From the NCBI RefSeq assembly GCF_000238255.3, contig NZ_CP011039.1, positions 235,001 through 299,000 of the forward strand: DNA of 64,000 nt. Reading direction: 5' to 3'. Origin of the DNA: Pseudoalteromonas spongiae UST010723-006. GTDB taxonomy: Bacteria; Pseudomonadota; Gammaproteobacteria; Enterobacterales; Alteromonadaceae. This document shows, in pieces, positions 10,890 to 20,254 of this stretch (the first letter of the stretch is position 1; each line of letters starts with the position of its first letter). The position numbers and the translations under genes were made by a program. Below the pieces are notes generated by a model. The model saw only the letters and a program-made list of their open reading frames with translations, had not been told where the DNA came from and searched no databases.

Positions 10890-13523
10890 ATGAAAAAATT
10901 TAACAAGTCGGTGTTAAAGGTAGCTATTACCTCGGCACTACTATCGTCTATCAACTTTTCAGTAAATGCAGCAGAAGAAAACGCATCATCAGAAGAAGTA
11001 GAACGAATTGAAGTAACAGGTTCACGTATACAAAGAACAGATATGGAATCGGCACTTCCTGTTACAACCCTTACATCAGCAGATATTGCAGCAACAGGCT
11101 TAACTGATTTATCAGCAGTTATTGCGCAAATGCCGTATAACACACAAGGTAGCTTTGTAAGTGCGGGCGGTAGTTCGGCACAAAACCACTCAAGTTCAGG
11201 TATGCGTGGTTTAGGCTCGGCCAGAACACTAACACTTATCAATGGTCGTCGCATCGCACCTTCTGCAACATTCGGTGGTACAAGTACGAACCTGAACTTT
11301 GTGCCAATTGAAGCTGTTGAACGTATCGATATTCTACGCGATGGCGCATCGGCTATTTATGGTTCAGATGCAATTGGTGGCGTAATTAATATTGTCCTTA
11401 AAAAAGACTTTGAAGGGTTATTAGTTAAAGGTTCATTTGCAAACCCAACACGTGGTCAACGTGATGAAGCAGGCGTTTCACTTACATTCGGTTCGCAAGG
11501 TGAGCGAGCTCGCTCAACAGTTGTTATGGAGCATAAGCAGTGGGAAGGTTTAGCTGGTGGTGGCAGTGGCCGACCTCAATTAGAAGCTGATTGGGAAACT
11601 GGTTACAACCGTTCAACTATTTATTCTCCATATGGTACGTATCGCCCTGTGGATGACGAAGGTAATGCTATTGGTGCGCGTATGCCTGGTCCAGATTGTC
11701 CTGCAGATATGATTGTGGATCGTGGTGAAGACGATAAGCGATGCGGCTTCAATTACCTAGATGGGAAAGATTTTTTACCTGACCGTAAGAAAGATTCAAT
11801 CTTTGGTCATTTAGGTTATGACATTACTGATAACCTAGTCTGGGATTCACAAGTAATGGTACTTTTTGACAGCTCTGAAACAGCATCAACCAGTATTAAT
11901 ACAGGCTTTGGTAATGATCCATTTTATATGGAAGCAGACAATCCGAACAACCCTACTTTCGGTACTGCAAACCCGCAGCGTATCGAATACTGGACTCGCA
12001 TGGTTGGTGCTGCTGACCGTGAAACTACGTTTGATAGTAACGTGTTAGACTTCTCAACGTCACTAACTTACAACACTGATATGGGTTCACTTAAGGTTGA
12101 TCTACAACACAGTACGCAAAAAGTTAATATCAAAACTGAGCACTACGTTTTTGAAGATAAATTTAGAGAAGCTGTAAATGAAGGTCTTTGGAATCCGTTT
12201 GCTCTTGGTGGTAATGCTTCAGCAGATGATATGGCTAGTTTCCAGCATACATTCACGCGTGAAGCAGAAACTGTATCAAAAGCGGCATTGATTAGTTGGG
12301 CATCTGATACAAATCTTGAGCTTGGCGGCGGCACACTTGCTTACTCTGTGGGTGCTGAATATCGTGATGATACATATGTAGATAAAATGGATCGTCAGAC
12401 AGCAAATGGTGATGTATTGGGTGCGTTTGGTGGTGATAGTGCAGGTGAGCGAAGCTATAAAGCGGCATTTGCTGAAGTAGACCTACCTGTGTTGGAAAGC
12501 TTAACCCTTAAACTTGCAACACGTTACGACCAATATAGCGTGCCAGATAAAGGTAAATTATCATCAGCGATAAACGCGCGTTATCAAGCGCTTGATAACC
12601 TAGTTCTTCGCGCGTCTTATGGTCAAGGCTTCCGAGCGCCAAGCTTAGATGATTTACTTGGTGACGAAGCGTTAAGCTTCAACCGCGTAATTGATACCAC
12701 TCGCTGTCAAGCTCTTCCGCCACCTGATCGTGAAGATGCAGACGTGTGTGAGCCTCAACAGATTGAACGTCGTAGCGCTGGTAATGAGGGGCTAAATCCT
12801 GAAGAATCTGATCAGTACTCAATAGGTTTAGTTTGGGATATTTTTGATGGTACATCAATGACAGTGGATTACTACAACATTGAAATCAATGAGCAGGTAC
12901 AGTTTCTTAGCGCACAATCAGTTGTTGATTTAGAAGCTGCTGGTTTACTTGATAATTTTGATCCTAACCGTATTAATATTACACGTGATGCTGATGGTAC
13001 TTTGACAAATGTTAACACTAGCTCGATTAACATGGCGGGTATTACTACAAGTGGTATTGATTTAAGTGTTAAAAGTCGATTTGACCTAGGTGACTTTGGT
13101 GAACTTCGCTACAGCTTTGAAGGTTCATATACCCTAGAGTATGAAACACAAGATACACCGACTGCCCCTCGTTTTGATGAAGTTGGTTATCAAGATACTC
13201 CTGAGTACCGTTTCAACACTGGTTTCGGTTATAGCATAGGTGATTTTGACGCAAATCTTACATATCGTTATACAGCAGCATTTAAAGGTGAATCACCTGA
13301 AGATGAATTAGCAAATATCGAGCGTCAAGACTTCTCAAGCTGGAACACTATTGATCTATCTGCATCATACACTACGGATCAGTATGGCAAGCTTACAGTA
13401 GGTGCTCGTAACTTAACTGATAACATTGCTGACTTAAATGATGAGCTACGTGATGGTTTCAATGATTCATTCCATGACATCATTGGTCGTGTTGTATATG
13501 CAAACTACTCTATTGCGTTCTAA
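10890..13523 (+). CDS. TonB-dependent outer membrane receptor 3
   Basis: The product has 877 residues. The signal peptide MKKFNKSVLKVAITSALL ends at VNA-AEE and is almost the same as in receptors 1 and 2. The plug opens with VERIEVTGSRIQRTDME, contains MRGLGSARTLTLINGRR and ends with YGSDAIGGVINIVLKK. The barrel ends in Phe (NYSIAF). A loop holds a cysteine pair around TRCQALPP and DVCEPQ. The three receptors differ most in the barrel, as expected if they bind different substrates. The ATG follows CCAGGGAGATAAAATAA. It has its own leader and terminator. Confidence 0.95.
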   Translation: MKKFNKSVLKVAITSALLSSINFSVNAAEENASSEEVERIEVTGSRIQRTDMESALPVTTLTSADIAATGLTDLSAVIAQMPYNTQGSFVSAGGSSAQNHSSSGMRGLGSARTLTLINGRRIAPSATFGGTSTNLNFVPIEAVERIDILRDGASAIYGSDAIGGVINIVLKKDFEGLLVKGSFANPTRGQRDEAGVSLTFGSQGERARSTVVMEHKQWEGLAGGGSGRPQLEADWETGYNRSTIYSPYGTYRPVDDEGNAIGARMPGPDCPADMIVDRGEDDKRCGFNYLDGKDFLPDRKKDSIFGHLGYDITDNLVWDSQVMVLFDSSETASTSINTGFGNDPFYMEADNPNNPTFGTANPQRIEYWTRMVGAADRETTFDSNVLDFSTSLTYNTDMGSLKVDLQHSTQKVNIKTEHYVFEDKFREAVNEGLWNPFALGGNASADDMASFQHTFTREAETVSKAALISWASDTNLELGGGTLAYSVGAEYRDDTYVDKMDRQTANGDVLGAFGGDSAGERSYKAAFAEVDLPVLESLTLKLATRYDQYSVPDKGKLSSAINARYQALDNLVLRASYGQGFRAPSLDDLLGDEALSFNRVIDTTRCQALPPPDREDADVCEPQQIERRSAGNEGLNPEESDQYSIGLVWDIFDGTSMTVDYYNIEINEQVQFLSAQSVVDLEAAGLLDNFDPNRINITRDADGTLTNVNTSSINMAGITTSGIDLSVKSRFDLGDFGELRYSFEGSYTLEYETQDTPTAPRFDEVGYQDTPEYRFNTGFGYSIGDFDANLTYRYTAAFKGESPEDELANIERQDFSSWNTIDLSASYTTDQYGKLTVGARNLTDNIADLNDELRDGFNDSFHDIIGRVVYANYSIAF

Positions 13524-13540
13524 TAGAGATTAGCATAGCG

Positions 13541-13571
13541 AAAAATAGGAGCCTTAGGCTCCTATTTTTTT
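13541..13571 (+). terminator. Terminator after TonB receptor 3
   Basis: The perfect stem AAAAATAGGAGCC / GGCTCCTATTTTT encloses TTA and continues into T residues. It begins 17 bp after the stop codon. Confidence 0.93.
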
Positions 13572-14010
13572 GTTTTAGTTTATAAGTAATTAGGCTTTCC
13601 GGATATTATCTCAAGCTAAAGTTCTTGATAGAAAAATGTAAGAACAATTTGTCTTGTGGCTATTCGTTACAAATGAGCAATCTTATCTTAATGATAGATA
13701 AGAATTTCATGTCAAATTGTAATAGTTTCGCCGTTTATCACCAAATCTGTTCGTATTATCACTTTAGTCTAGAGAATAGGGCGCTCAGTCAGTAGTCTAG
13801 GCTCATCGCATTGATATTTAACATTGCGATTTTCTTTGGACCAAATGGGGGATTTATCCACCCCCCATTTTATTTTCCCCACAAAGAGACTTGAGTGTTA
13901 AGATTCCAGACTTCAGAATATCTGCTAAATCCTAAATCCTAAATCCTAAATCCTAAATCCTAAATCCTAAATCCTAAATCATTTATCATCACTCTGCCCC
14001 AAAAAAACTG
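13572..14010. other. Intergenic region upstream of the S10 promoter
   Basis: No gene is seen. The structures noted are a perfect 7-bp inverted repeat CTTATCT / AGATAAG at 13682-13702, a terminator-like hairpin at 13843-13870 (AAATGGGGG / CCCCCATTT, followed by TTATTTT), and the heptamer array at 13925-13980 listed separately. The usual gammaproteobacterial neighbours of the S10 operon (fusA, tuf) are absent here. Confidence 0.5.
13925..13980 (+). repeat. Eight perfect tandem copies of CTAAATC
   Basis: Exactly 56 bases consist of eight uninterrupted copies of the heptamer CTAAATC. The array ends 30 bp upstream of the -35 hexamer of the S10 operon promoter. An array this pure can gain or lose copies by slipped-strand mispairing. 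At this position copy number would alter AT-rich DNA upstream of a strong promoter. Confidence 0.97.
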
Positions 14011-14038
14011 TTGCATTTATCATCAACATCACTATAAT
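14011..14038 (+). promoter_or_regulatory. Probable sigma70 promoter of the S10 operon
   Basis: A -35 TTGCAT (14011-14016) and a perfect -10 TATAAT (14033-14038) are separated by 16 bases. Transcription would start near 14045, giving a leader of about 195 nucleotides, similar in size to the regulated S10 leader of E. coli. Confidence 0.75.
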
Positions 14039-14044
14039 ACGCAA

Positions 14045-14240
14045 ACTTTCAAAATTGTGGGTTCTCTTGCAAACTTTGAAAGTTAAATATAGAGGCTTGG
14101 ATTTCAAGCCCATGAACAGGAACTCCGATTTGGAGTTCAAAGGTAAGATATAAGAAGATTGTCGCTTTCCAATTTTTTGGATGAGTTGACGGTTTTTTTA
14201 TGCTCTTTTTAAAATGCTCTTTTTATTGAGGTTTAATTGA
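14045..14240 (+). promoter_or_regulatory. S10 operon leader, probable L4-type attenuation region
   Basis: Two adjacent hairpins have the same GATTT loop: GGCTTG/CAAGCC (14094-14110) and GAACTCC/GGAGTTC (14120-14138). They are followed by a weaker stem containing TCCAA-TTTT-TTGGA (14168-14181) and a run of seven T at 14193-14199, which together look like a leaky terminator. In E. coli, protein L4 binds the S10 leader and stimulates termination. Such control here is inferred from position and structure. A 12-bp direct repeat, ATGCTCTTTTTA, occurs at 14200-14211 and 14214-14225, just before the ribosome binding site. Confidence 0.6.
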
Positions 14241-14552
<312 letters not shown>

Positions 14553-14579
14553 TCGGAAGATTAGAGAGGTTTTAGGAAA

Positions 14580-15215
14580 ATGGCATTAGGTCTAATCGGT
14601 CGTAAAGTGGGCATGACTCGTATCTTCACTGAAGATGGCGTTTCAATCCCAGTAACCGTTATCGAAGCGACGCCAAACCGTGTAACTCAGGTTAAATCTG
14701 AAGCTACTGACGGTTATAACGCGCTTCAAGTGACTGCAGGCGAGAAGAAAGCTAGCCGTGTAAACAAACCAGAAGCGGGTCACTTCGCTAAAGCTGGTGT
14801 TGAGGCTGGTCGTGGTCTGTGGGAATTCCGTCTATCTGGCGACGAAGGTGACTTCGAAGTTGGTAACGAAATTACTGTTGAAGTATTCAACGACGTTAAG
14901 AAAGTTGACGTAACTGGTACTTCTAAAGGTAAAGGCTTCCAAGGTGGTGTTAAGCGCTGGAACTTCAGCATGCAAGACGCTACTCACGGTAACTCATTAT
15001 CTCACCGTGCTCCGGGTTCAATTGGTCAAAACCAATCACCTGGTAAAGTATTTAAAGGTAAGAAAATGGCCGGTCACATGGGTGCTGAGCGTGTAACGAC
15101 TCAAAACCTAGAAGTTGTTCGTGTTGACGCAGAACGTGGTCTATTACTTGTTAAAGGTGCAGTACCTGGCGCAGTAAATGGCGACGTAATCGTTAAACCA
15201 GCTGTTAAAGCTTAA
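14580..15215 (+). CDS. rplC: 50S ribosomal protein L3
   Basis: The product has 211 residues, starting [16 protein letters not shown] as in other gammaproteobacteria. The long internal extension that reaches the peptidyl-transferase centre is present ([14 protein letters not shown], then [20 protein letters not shown], then [10 protein letters not shown]). The glutamine methylated by PrmB in E. coli lies in this GQNQSPG region. L3 binds 23S rRNA early in 50S assembly. It is the second gene of the operon, 27 bp after rpsJ, with a clear AGAGG-type ribosome binding site. Confidence 0.99.
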   Translation: MALGLIGRKVGMTRIFTEDGVSIPVTVIEATPNRVTQVKSEATDGYNALQVTAGEKKASRVNKPEAGHFAKAGVEAGRGLWEFRLSGDEGDFEVGNEITVEVFNDVKKVDVTGTSKGKGFQGGVKRWNFSMQDATHGNSLSHRAPGSIGQNQSPGKVFKGKKMAGHMGAERVTTQNLEVVRVDAERGLLLVKGAVPGAVNGDVIVKPAVKA

Positions 15216-15232
15216 GTCCTGGAGATTTAGTG

Positions 15233-15838
15233 ATGGAATTAACGTTAAAAGACGCATCAGGCGCTCTTGAGGTTTCCGAAGCTACTTTTGGTCGTGAGTT
15301 TAACGAAGCATTAGTACACCAAGTAGTTGTTGCTTACGCAGCAGGTGCTCGTCAAGGTACTAAAGCTCAGAAGACACGTTCTGAAGTAAGTGGTGGCGGT
15401 AAGAAACCATTTCGTCAAAAAGGTACTGGCCGTGCACGTGCTGGTACAATCCGCAGCCCAATCTGGCGCAGCGGTGGTGTGAGCTTTGCAGCTAAGCCGC
15501 AAGATCACAGCCAAAAAGTTAACCGTAAGATGTATCGCGGTGCGATTCAAAGCATCCTATCTGAACTAGTTCGTCAAGAGCGTTTAGTAGTTGTTGAAAA
15601 CTTTGGTCTAGAAGCACCAAAGACTAAAGAACTAGTAAGCAAGCTTAAAGAGCTAGAGCTTAAAGATGTTCTAATCGTAACTGAAGAAGTTGATGAGAAC
15701 CTATTCTTATCTGCACGTAACCTATATAAAGTAGACGTACGTGACGTTGCGGGCATTGACCCAGTAAGCTTAATTGCTTTCGATAAGGTTCTTATTACAG
15801 CTGCAGCTGTTAAGCAACTTGAGGAGGCATTAGCATGA
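15233..15838 (+). CDS. rplD: 50S ribosomal protein L4, operon autoregulator
   Basis: The product has 201 residues from the ATG at 15233, the same length and start ([16 protein letters not shown]) as E. coli L4. A GTG one codon earlier (15230) is possible but less likely. The exit-tunnel loop is visible as [20 protein letters not shown]. In E. coli L4 binds 23S rRNA and also represses its own operon by acting on the S10 leader, and the structured leader at 14045-14240 suggests the same here. It overlaps rplW by four bases (ATGA), a sign of translational coupling. Confidence 0.98.
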   Translation: MELTLKDASGALEVSEATFGREFNEALVHQVVVAYAAGARQGTKAQKTRSEVSGGGKKPFRQKGTGRARAGTIRSPIWRSGGVSFAAKPQDHSQKVNRKMYRGAIQSILSELVRQERLVVVENFGLEAPKTKELVSKLKELELKDVLIVTEEVDENLFLSARNLYKVDVRDVAGIDPVSLIAFDKVLITAAAVKQLEEALA

Positions 15839-16137
15839 TCTCTGAAGAACGTTTATTAAAAGTTCTACGTGCTCCGCACATCTCTGAGAAAAGTACTATC
15901 AATGCTGAAGCTAACAACACTATCGTGTTCAAAGTAGCTAAAGATGCAACTAAAGCTGAAATTAAAGCAGCTGTAGAAAAACTTTTCGAAGTTGAAGTAA
16001 CGGGTGTTCGTTCGCTTGTTGTTAAGGGTAAGAAAAAGCGCACTGGTATGCGTTTCGGTCAGCGTTCTGATTGGAAAAAAGCTTACGTTACTCTTAAAGA
16101 AGGCAGCGAATTAGACTTTGTCGGCGGCGCCGAGTAA
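15835..16137 (+). CDS. rplW: 50S ribosomal protein L23
   Basis: The product has 100 residues, equal to E. coli L23. It begins [20 protein letters not shown] and ends with [21 protein letters not shown]23 lies at the exit of the peptide tunnel and provides the docking site for trigger factor and the signal recognition particle. The start codon overlaps the stop of rplD in an ATGA junction. The internal loop [20 protein letters not shown] is typical of the tunnel-facing part. Confidence 0.98.
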   Translation: MISEERLLKVLRAPHISEKSTINAEANNTIVFKVAKDATKAEIKAAVEKLFEVEVTGVRSLVVKGKKKRTGMRFGQRSDWKKAYVTLKEGSELDFVGGAE

Positions 16138-16154
16138 TTTAAGGAGTTAGAATT

Positions 16155-16979
16155 ATGGCACTTCAAAAGTGTAAACCAACTTCTGCGGGTCGTCGTCACG
16201 TCGTTAAAGTGGTAAACCCTGATCTACACAAGGGTAAGCCATACGCTCCGCTACTAGAGAAAAACTCTAAATCAGGTGGTCGTAACAACAACGGTCGTAT
16301 CACGGTTCGTCACATTGGTGGTGGTCATAAGCATCATTACCGTGTAATCGATTTCAAACGCACTAAAGACGGTATTCCGGCTAAAGTTGAGCGTTTAGAA
16401 TACGATCCAAACCGTAGCGCAAACATCGCTCTTGTATTATATGCAGACGGTGAGCGTCGTTACATCATCGCACCTAAAGGCCTTAAAGCTGGTGATTCAA
16501 TCCAATCTGGTGTTGATGCACCAATCAAGGTTGGTAACACATTGCCAATGCGTAACATGCCTGTAGGTTCTACTGTTCACAACGTTGAGCTTAAGCCTGG
16601 TAAAGGTGCTCAAATCGCTCGTTCAGCGGGTGCATACGTTCAGATCCTTGCTCGTGAAGGTCAGTACGTAACACTTCGTCTACGTTCAGGCGAGATGCGT
16701 AAAGTTGAAGCGGATTGTCGCGCAACTTTAGGTGAAGTAGGTAACGCAGAACACATGCTTCGTTCACTAGGTAAAGCTGGTGCTAACCGTTGGCGTGGTG
16801 TTCGTCCTACAGTTCGTGGTGTTGCCATGAACCCAGTAGACCACCCACACGGTGGTGGTGAAGGTCGTACTTCTGGTGGTCGTCATCCTGTGTCTCCATG
16901 GGGTAAGCCTACCAAAGGTGCTAAGACACGTAAGAACAAGCGTACTGATAAATTTATCGTACGTCGTCGTACTAAGTAA
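16155..16979 (+). CDS. rplB: 50S ribosomal protein L2
   Basis: The product has 274 residues, the usual length. Family motifs are clear: [20 protein letters not shown] near the N-terminus, then the C-terminal [20 protein letters not shown] carrying the conserved histidine important for the peptidyl-transferase centre, and [20 protein letters not shown] at the end. L2 is one of the most conserved 50S proteins and helps subunit joining. It is preceded by AAGGAG and lies 17 bp after rplW. Confidence 0.99.
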   Translation: MALQKCKPTSAGRRHVVKVVNPDLHKGKPYAPLLEKNSKSGGRNNNGRITVRHIGGGHKHHYRVIDFKRTKDGIPAKVERLEYDPNRSANIALVLYADGERRYIIAPKGLKAGDSIQSGVDAPIKVGNTLPMRNMPVGSTVHNVELKPGKGAQIARSAGAYVQILAREGQYVTLRLRSGEMRKVEADCRATLGEVGNAEHMLRSLGKAGANRWRGVRPTVRGVAMNPVDHPHGGGEGRTSGGRHPVSPWGKPTKGAKTRKNKRTDKFIVRRRTK

Positions 16980-16986
16980 TAGTTGA

Positions 16987-17274
<288 letters not shown>

Positions 17275-17286
17275 TAGGGGAATATG

Positions 17287-17619
17287 ATGGAAGCATTAGC
17301 TAAACACAAATTCGCCTCTGGTTCAGCGCAAAAAGCACGTTTAGTTGCAGATCAAGTCCGTGGACTACCTGTTGATCGCGCGCTAGAAATACTGGCGTAC
17401 AGCCCGAAATCAGCGGCTGTTTTAGTTAAGAAAGTACTAGAGTCTGCTATTGCGAATGCAGAGCATAACGAAGGTGCTGACATTGATGAGCTTAAAGTGG
17501 CGAAAGTTTTTGTAGACGAAGGTCCTACAATGAAACGTATTCGTCCACGTGCTAAAGGTCGTGCGGATCGCATCCTTAAGCGTACTAGCCACATCACTGT
17601 TGTGGTTTCAGATAACTAG
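17287..17619 (+). CDS. rplV: 50S ribosomal protein L22
   Basis: The product has 110 residues from the second of two adjacent ATG codons (17287). This matches the E. coli length and start (METIAKH there, MEALAKH here) and gives better spacing from AGGGG. The beta hairpin that lines the exit tunnel is present around [20 protein letters not shown]. Changes in this hairpin cause macrolide resistance in other bacteria; none are evident here. The C-terminus [12 protein letters not shown] is standard. Confidence 0.97.
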   Translation: MEALAKHKFASGSAQKARLVADQVRGLPVDRALEILAYSPKSAAVLVKKVLESAIANAEHNEGADIDELKVAKVFVDEGPTMKRIRPRAKGRADRILKRTSHITVVVSDN

Positions 17620-17630
17620 GAGATTAACTA

Positions 17631-18329
17631 ATGGGACAAAAAGTACACCCTACTGGTATTCGCCTAGGTATCTCAAAACCTTGGGTATCTACTTGGTACG
17701 CGAATACAAAAGACTACTCTGAGACGCTATTTGGCGATCACAAAGTTCGTACTTTCCTTACAAAGGAATTAAAAGCGGCTTCTGTGTCTAAAATCGTTAT
17801 CGAACGTCCAGCGAAATCAATCCGTGTAACAATCCACACAGCTCGTCCTGGTGTTGTTATCGGTAAAAAAGGCGAAGACGTTGAGAAGCTACGTCAAGCA
17901 GTGACTAAACTTGCAGGTGTTCCGGCTCAGATCAATATTTCTGAAGTTCGTAAGCCAGAGTTAGACGCACAGCTTGTAGCTGACAGCATCTCTTCACAGC
18001 TTGAGCGCCGTGTAATGTTCCGTCGTGCTATGAAGCGCGCGGTACAAAACGCAATGCGTCTAGGCGCTAAAGGTATTAAGGTTGAAGTTAGCGGTCGTTT
18101 AGGCGGCGCTGAAATCGCACGTTCTGAGTGGTACCGTGAAGGTCGTGTACCTCTACACACTCTACGTGCTGATATCGATTACGCAACTTCAGAAGCTTTA
18201 ACTACTTACGGCATCATCGGTGTTAAAGTTTGGATCTTCAAAGGCGAAGTTATCGGTGGTCTTCCACTGAAACAAGAAGCTGAGAAGCCAGCTAAGCGTG
18301 CACCGAAAAAAGCTCGTAAAGCTAAGTAA
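17631..18329 (+). CDS. rpsC: 30S ribosomal protein S3
   Basis: The product has 232 residues. It begins [20 protein letters not shown] and contains the KH-domain GXXG motif in [20 protein letters not shown] and the C-domain signature [16 protein letters not shown] stretch as [21 protein letters not shown]3 lies at the mRNA entry channel and contributes to helicase activity together with S4 and S5. The C-terminus is a lysine/alanine-rich tail ([14 protein letters not shown]). It lies 11 bp after rplV, preceded by AGGAG. Confidence 0.99.
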   Translation: MGQKVHPTGIRLGISKPWVSTWYANTKDYSETLFGDHKVRTFLTKELKAASVSKIVIERPAKSIRVTIHTARPGVVIGKKGEDVEKLRQAVTKLAGVPAQINISEVRKPELDAQLVADSISSQLERRVMFRRAMKRAVQNAMRLGAKGIKVEVSGRLGGAEIARSEWYREGRVPLHTLRADIDYATSEALTTYGIIGVKVWIFKGEVIGGLPLKQEAEKPAKRAPKKARKAK

Positions 18330-18342
18330 GGGGTAGCGATCA

Positions 18343-18756
18343 ATGTTACAGCCAAAACGTACAAAATTCCGTAAAATGCACAAAGGCCGCAACCGCGGTT
18401 TAGCGCAAAACGGTAACAAAGTTAGCTTCGGCTCATTCGGCCTTAAAGCGACTGGCCGTGGCCGTATGACTGCTCGTCAAATCGAAGCAGCTCGTCGTGC
18501 TATGACTCGTCACATCAAGCGTCAAGGTAAAATCTGGATCCGTGTGTTCCCAGATAAGCCAATTACAAACAAACCGCTTGAAGTTCGTATGGGTAAAGGT
18601 AAAGGTAGCGTAGAATACTGGGTTGCTGAAATTCAGCCTGGTAAAGTACTTTACGAAATGGAAGGTGTTTCTGAAGAGCTTGCTCGTGAAGCATTTGACC
18701 TTGCAGCTCGTAAACTACCATTCAAGACAACATTCGTAACTCGGACGGTAATGTAA
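18343..18756 (+). CDS. rplP: 50S ribosomal protein L16
   Basis: The product has 137 residues, one more than E. coli L16 because of one extra residue after GLAQNGNK. It starts [20 protein letters not shown] and carries the signature [21 protein letters not shown]16 organises the A-site region of the 50S subunit. The conserved arginine hydroxylated by RoxA in E. coli is in the [10 protein letters not shown] neighbourhood. The stop overlaps the rpmC start in TAATG, indicating coupled translation. Confidence 0.99.
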   Translation: MLQPKRTKFRKMHKGRNRGLAQNGNKVSFGSFGLKATGRGRMTARQIEAARRAMTRHIKRQGKIWIRVFPDKPITNKPLEVRMGKGKGSVEYWVAEIQPGKVLYEMEGVSEELAREAFDLAARKLPFKTTFVTRTVM

Positions 18757-18947
18757 TGAAAGCTAGCGAATTAAAAGACAAGAGCGTAGAAGAGCTAAAC
18801 ACTGAACTTCTAGAGCTTCTTCGTGAGCAGTTTAACCTGCGCATGCAAGCGAGCACTGGTCAGCTAGCTCAGTCTCATTTACTACGTAAAGTACGTCGCG
18901 ATATCGCGCGTGTTAAAACGGTTATCAACCAGAAGGCAGGTGCATAA
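18756..18947 (+). CDS. rpmC: 50S ribosomal protein L29
   Basis: The product has 63 residues, the exact family length. It starts [20 protein letters not shown] and has the signature [20 protein letters not shown] and the tail [19 protein letters not shown]29 is a small helical-hairpin protein next to L23 at the peptide exit. It overlaps rplP and rpsQ by one base at each end (TAATG junctions), so the three genes are translationally coupled. Confidence 0.99.
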   Translation: MKASELKDKSVEELNTELLELLREQFNLRMQASTGQLAQSHLLRKVRRDIARVKTVINQKAGA

Positions 18948-19189
18948 TGAGCGATAAAATCCGTACTCTACAAGGTCGCGTAGTTAGTGACAAGATGGAC
19001 AAGTCTATCGTTGTTGCTATTGAACGTCAGGTGAAGCACCCAATCTACGGTAAATTCATCAAGCGTACTACTAAGCTACACGCACACGATGAGAACAACA
19101 CTGCTAAAGTAGGCAACACAGTTACTATTCGTGAATGTGCTCCTATTTCTAAGAACAAATCTTGGACTTTAGTAGACGTTATTGCTTAA
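18947..19189 (+). CDS. rpsQ: 30S ribosomal protein S17
   Basis: The product has 80 residues. It begins [20 protein letters not shown] and has the OB-fold signature [21 protein letters not shown]17 binds 16S rRNA helix 11 early in 30S assembly. It is the last gene of the S10 operon and is followed at once by a strong terminator, not by the spc operon (rplN onward) as in E. coli. A decayed copy of its 3' half lies about 240 bp downstream. Confidence 0.99.
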   Translation: MSDKIRTLQGRVVSDKMDKSIVVAIERQVKHPIYGKFIKRTTKLHAHDENNTAKVGNTVTIRECAPISKNKSWTLVDVIA

Positions 19190-19212
19190 TTTTTATTAAT
19201 TAAGTAAACGCT

Positions 19213-19242
19213 AAAAACCCCGGCCTAGGTCGGGGTTTTTTA
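19213..19242 (+). terminator. Terminator of the S10 operon
   Basis: The stem AAAAACCCCG / CGGGGTTTTT (19213-19222 and 19231-19240) is followed by a T-run. It lies 23 bp after the rpsQ stop and separates the operon from the rpsQ remnant. Confidence 0.93.
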
Positions 19243-19259
19243 CGTTTGGAATAAAGCAA

Positions 19260-19376
19260 ATTAAGCTGTAAGTGAAGCCGCCAATCTACGGTAAATTTAT
19301 TTAGTGCACTACTAAGCTACACGCATGATAAGAAGACATCTCCTAAAGGTGGCACCACAGTTACTAATCGTCAATG
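19260..19376 (+). pseudogene. Decayed partial duplicate of rpsQ
   Basis: This stretch aligns with rpsQ bases 19019-19137 at about 80 percent identity by eye, counted most reliably over 19272-19376. Long shared runs are CCAATCTACGGTAAATT, ACTACTAAGCTACACGCA and CACAGTTACTA. In the rpsQ frame the copy reads VKPPIYGKFI then a TAG stop where rpsQ has Lys, and a 2-bp deletion follows ACACGCA. There is no start codon or N-terminal half. It therefore cannot make S17 and is a remnant of a tandem duplication or rearrangement just beyond the operon terminator. Confidence 0.85.
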
Positions 19377-19537
19377 TTTAGTATTAACTGGCTCTTTGGG
19401 TAAGTTTGTGACAATAACAACTGGTAGCTGCTAACTTACGATTTCTTACATTGTTTAGATTTTATTCACTGAACTTTAACCCCTTGCAAGACTCCTAACA
19501 TATTCATAATAATTATAAATTTTTAAAAGGTGTTGCT

Positions 19538-20245
19538 GTGCGTTCTAAGCAAATGGCATTGCTGACCTCTATTACCGTACACTTTGTTCTAGGCTACTTA
19601 CTGGTAACTCAAACATTCAAACAGCCAAGTTCAACACAGGCAGCGTCTCTTAAAACGTATATCATACCTGTCGCGCAGCAGCGCAAAATACTAGCTGAAA
19701 TGGTGAAACCTAAAGACGAGCAAAAGCCTGAAGCTAAACAACAAAACGTCCCTGAAAAAATTATAAAAAAAGTAGTTGTTGGGCAGGAAAATAAAACCCT
19801 AACAGTTGCTGAATTACCAGTCCCAAAAAGCACTGAAAAACCGTTGGAAATCGCACCTAAAACTCAGAAAAAGTCGAATGAAACCAAGACTAAAGTGATA
19901 AAGTTTAATCGTTATAAGAGCCTTGAGAGTGTAATAGAAAAAGAACAGCAAGCTTATTTTAAATCGCAACAATTCAATAACCAGATAAGCCAACCTAAAG
20001 TCAAAATTAAGCCGTCGCAAAAATATCAAGACCTAGTAAATAGGCAAGCTGAAGTTGTTACTGGAAGTGTAACCTCATCCCGTAAGACAATAAAATATAA
20101 AGGTAAGTGTTATCTTGTTGATAGTAGTTCAGAAATGGGCAGTATGGATATGCCTTCATCATCTGGCTTTCCATGTCCAGGTGAAAAATCAGATAATGAA
20201 ATATTGCTGAAAAATTCGTTGGATAAGTATTTAAAGAAAAACTAA
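19538..20245 (+). CDS. TonB/TolA-like membrane-anchored protein, no C-terminal TonB domain
   Basis: The product has 235 residues, starting at a GTG with AAAAGG seven bases upstream. Residues about 7-27 (LLTSITVHFVLGYLLVTQTF) form one transmembrane segment after a short basic cytoplasmic tail, as in TonB and TolA anchors. A proline-, lysine- and glutamine-rich extended region follows (about 50-175). The C-terminus has a small segment with two cysteines (KGKCYLVDSSSEMG and GFPCPG) that could form a disulfide in the periplasm. A recognisable TonB C-terminal fold is missing. It may be an envelope-spanning adaptor; the function is unknown. The small lipoprotein gene 9 bp downstream is probably in the same operon. 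Confidence 0.75.
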   Translation: MRSKQMALLTSITVHFVLGYLLVTQTFKQPSSTQAASLKTYIIPVAQQRKILAEMVKPKDEQKPEAKQQNVPEKIIKKVVVGQENKTLTVAELPVPKSTEKPLEIAPKTQKKSNETKTKVIKFNRYKSLESVIEKEQQAYFKSQQFNNQISQPKVKIKPSQKYQDLVNRQAEVVTGSVTSSRKTIKYKGKCYLVDSSSEMGSMDMPSSSGFPCPGEKSDNEILLKNSLDKYLKKN

Positions 20246-20254
20246 GGGATACGC

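Noticed and set aside
13925..13980. Heptamer array taken as a CRISPR or telomere-type repeat
   Set aside because: The copies are contiguous 7-bp units without spacers, so it is not CRISPR. The resemblance to plant telomere repeats (CCCTAAA) is a coincidence of AT-rich short repeats.
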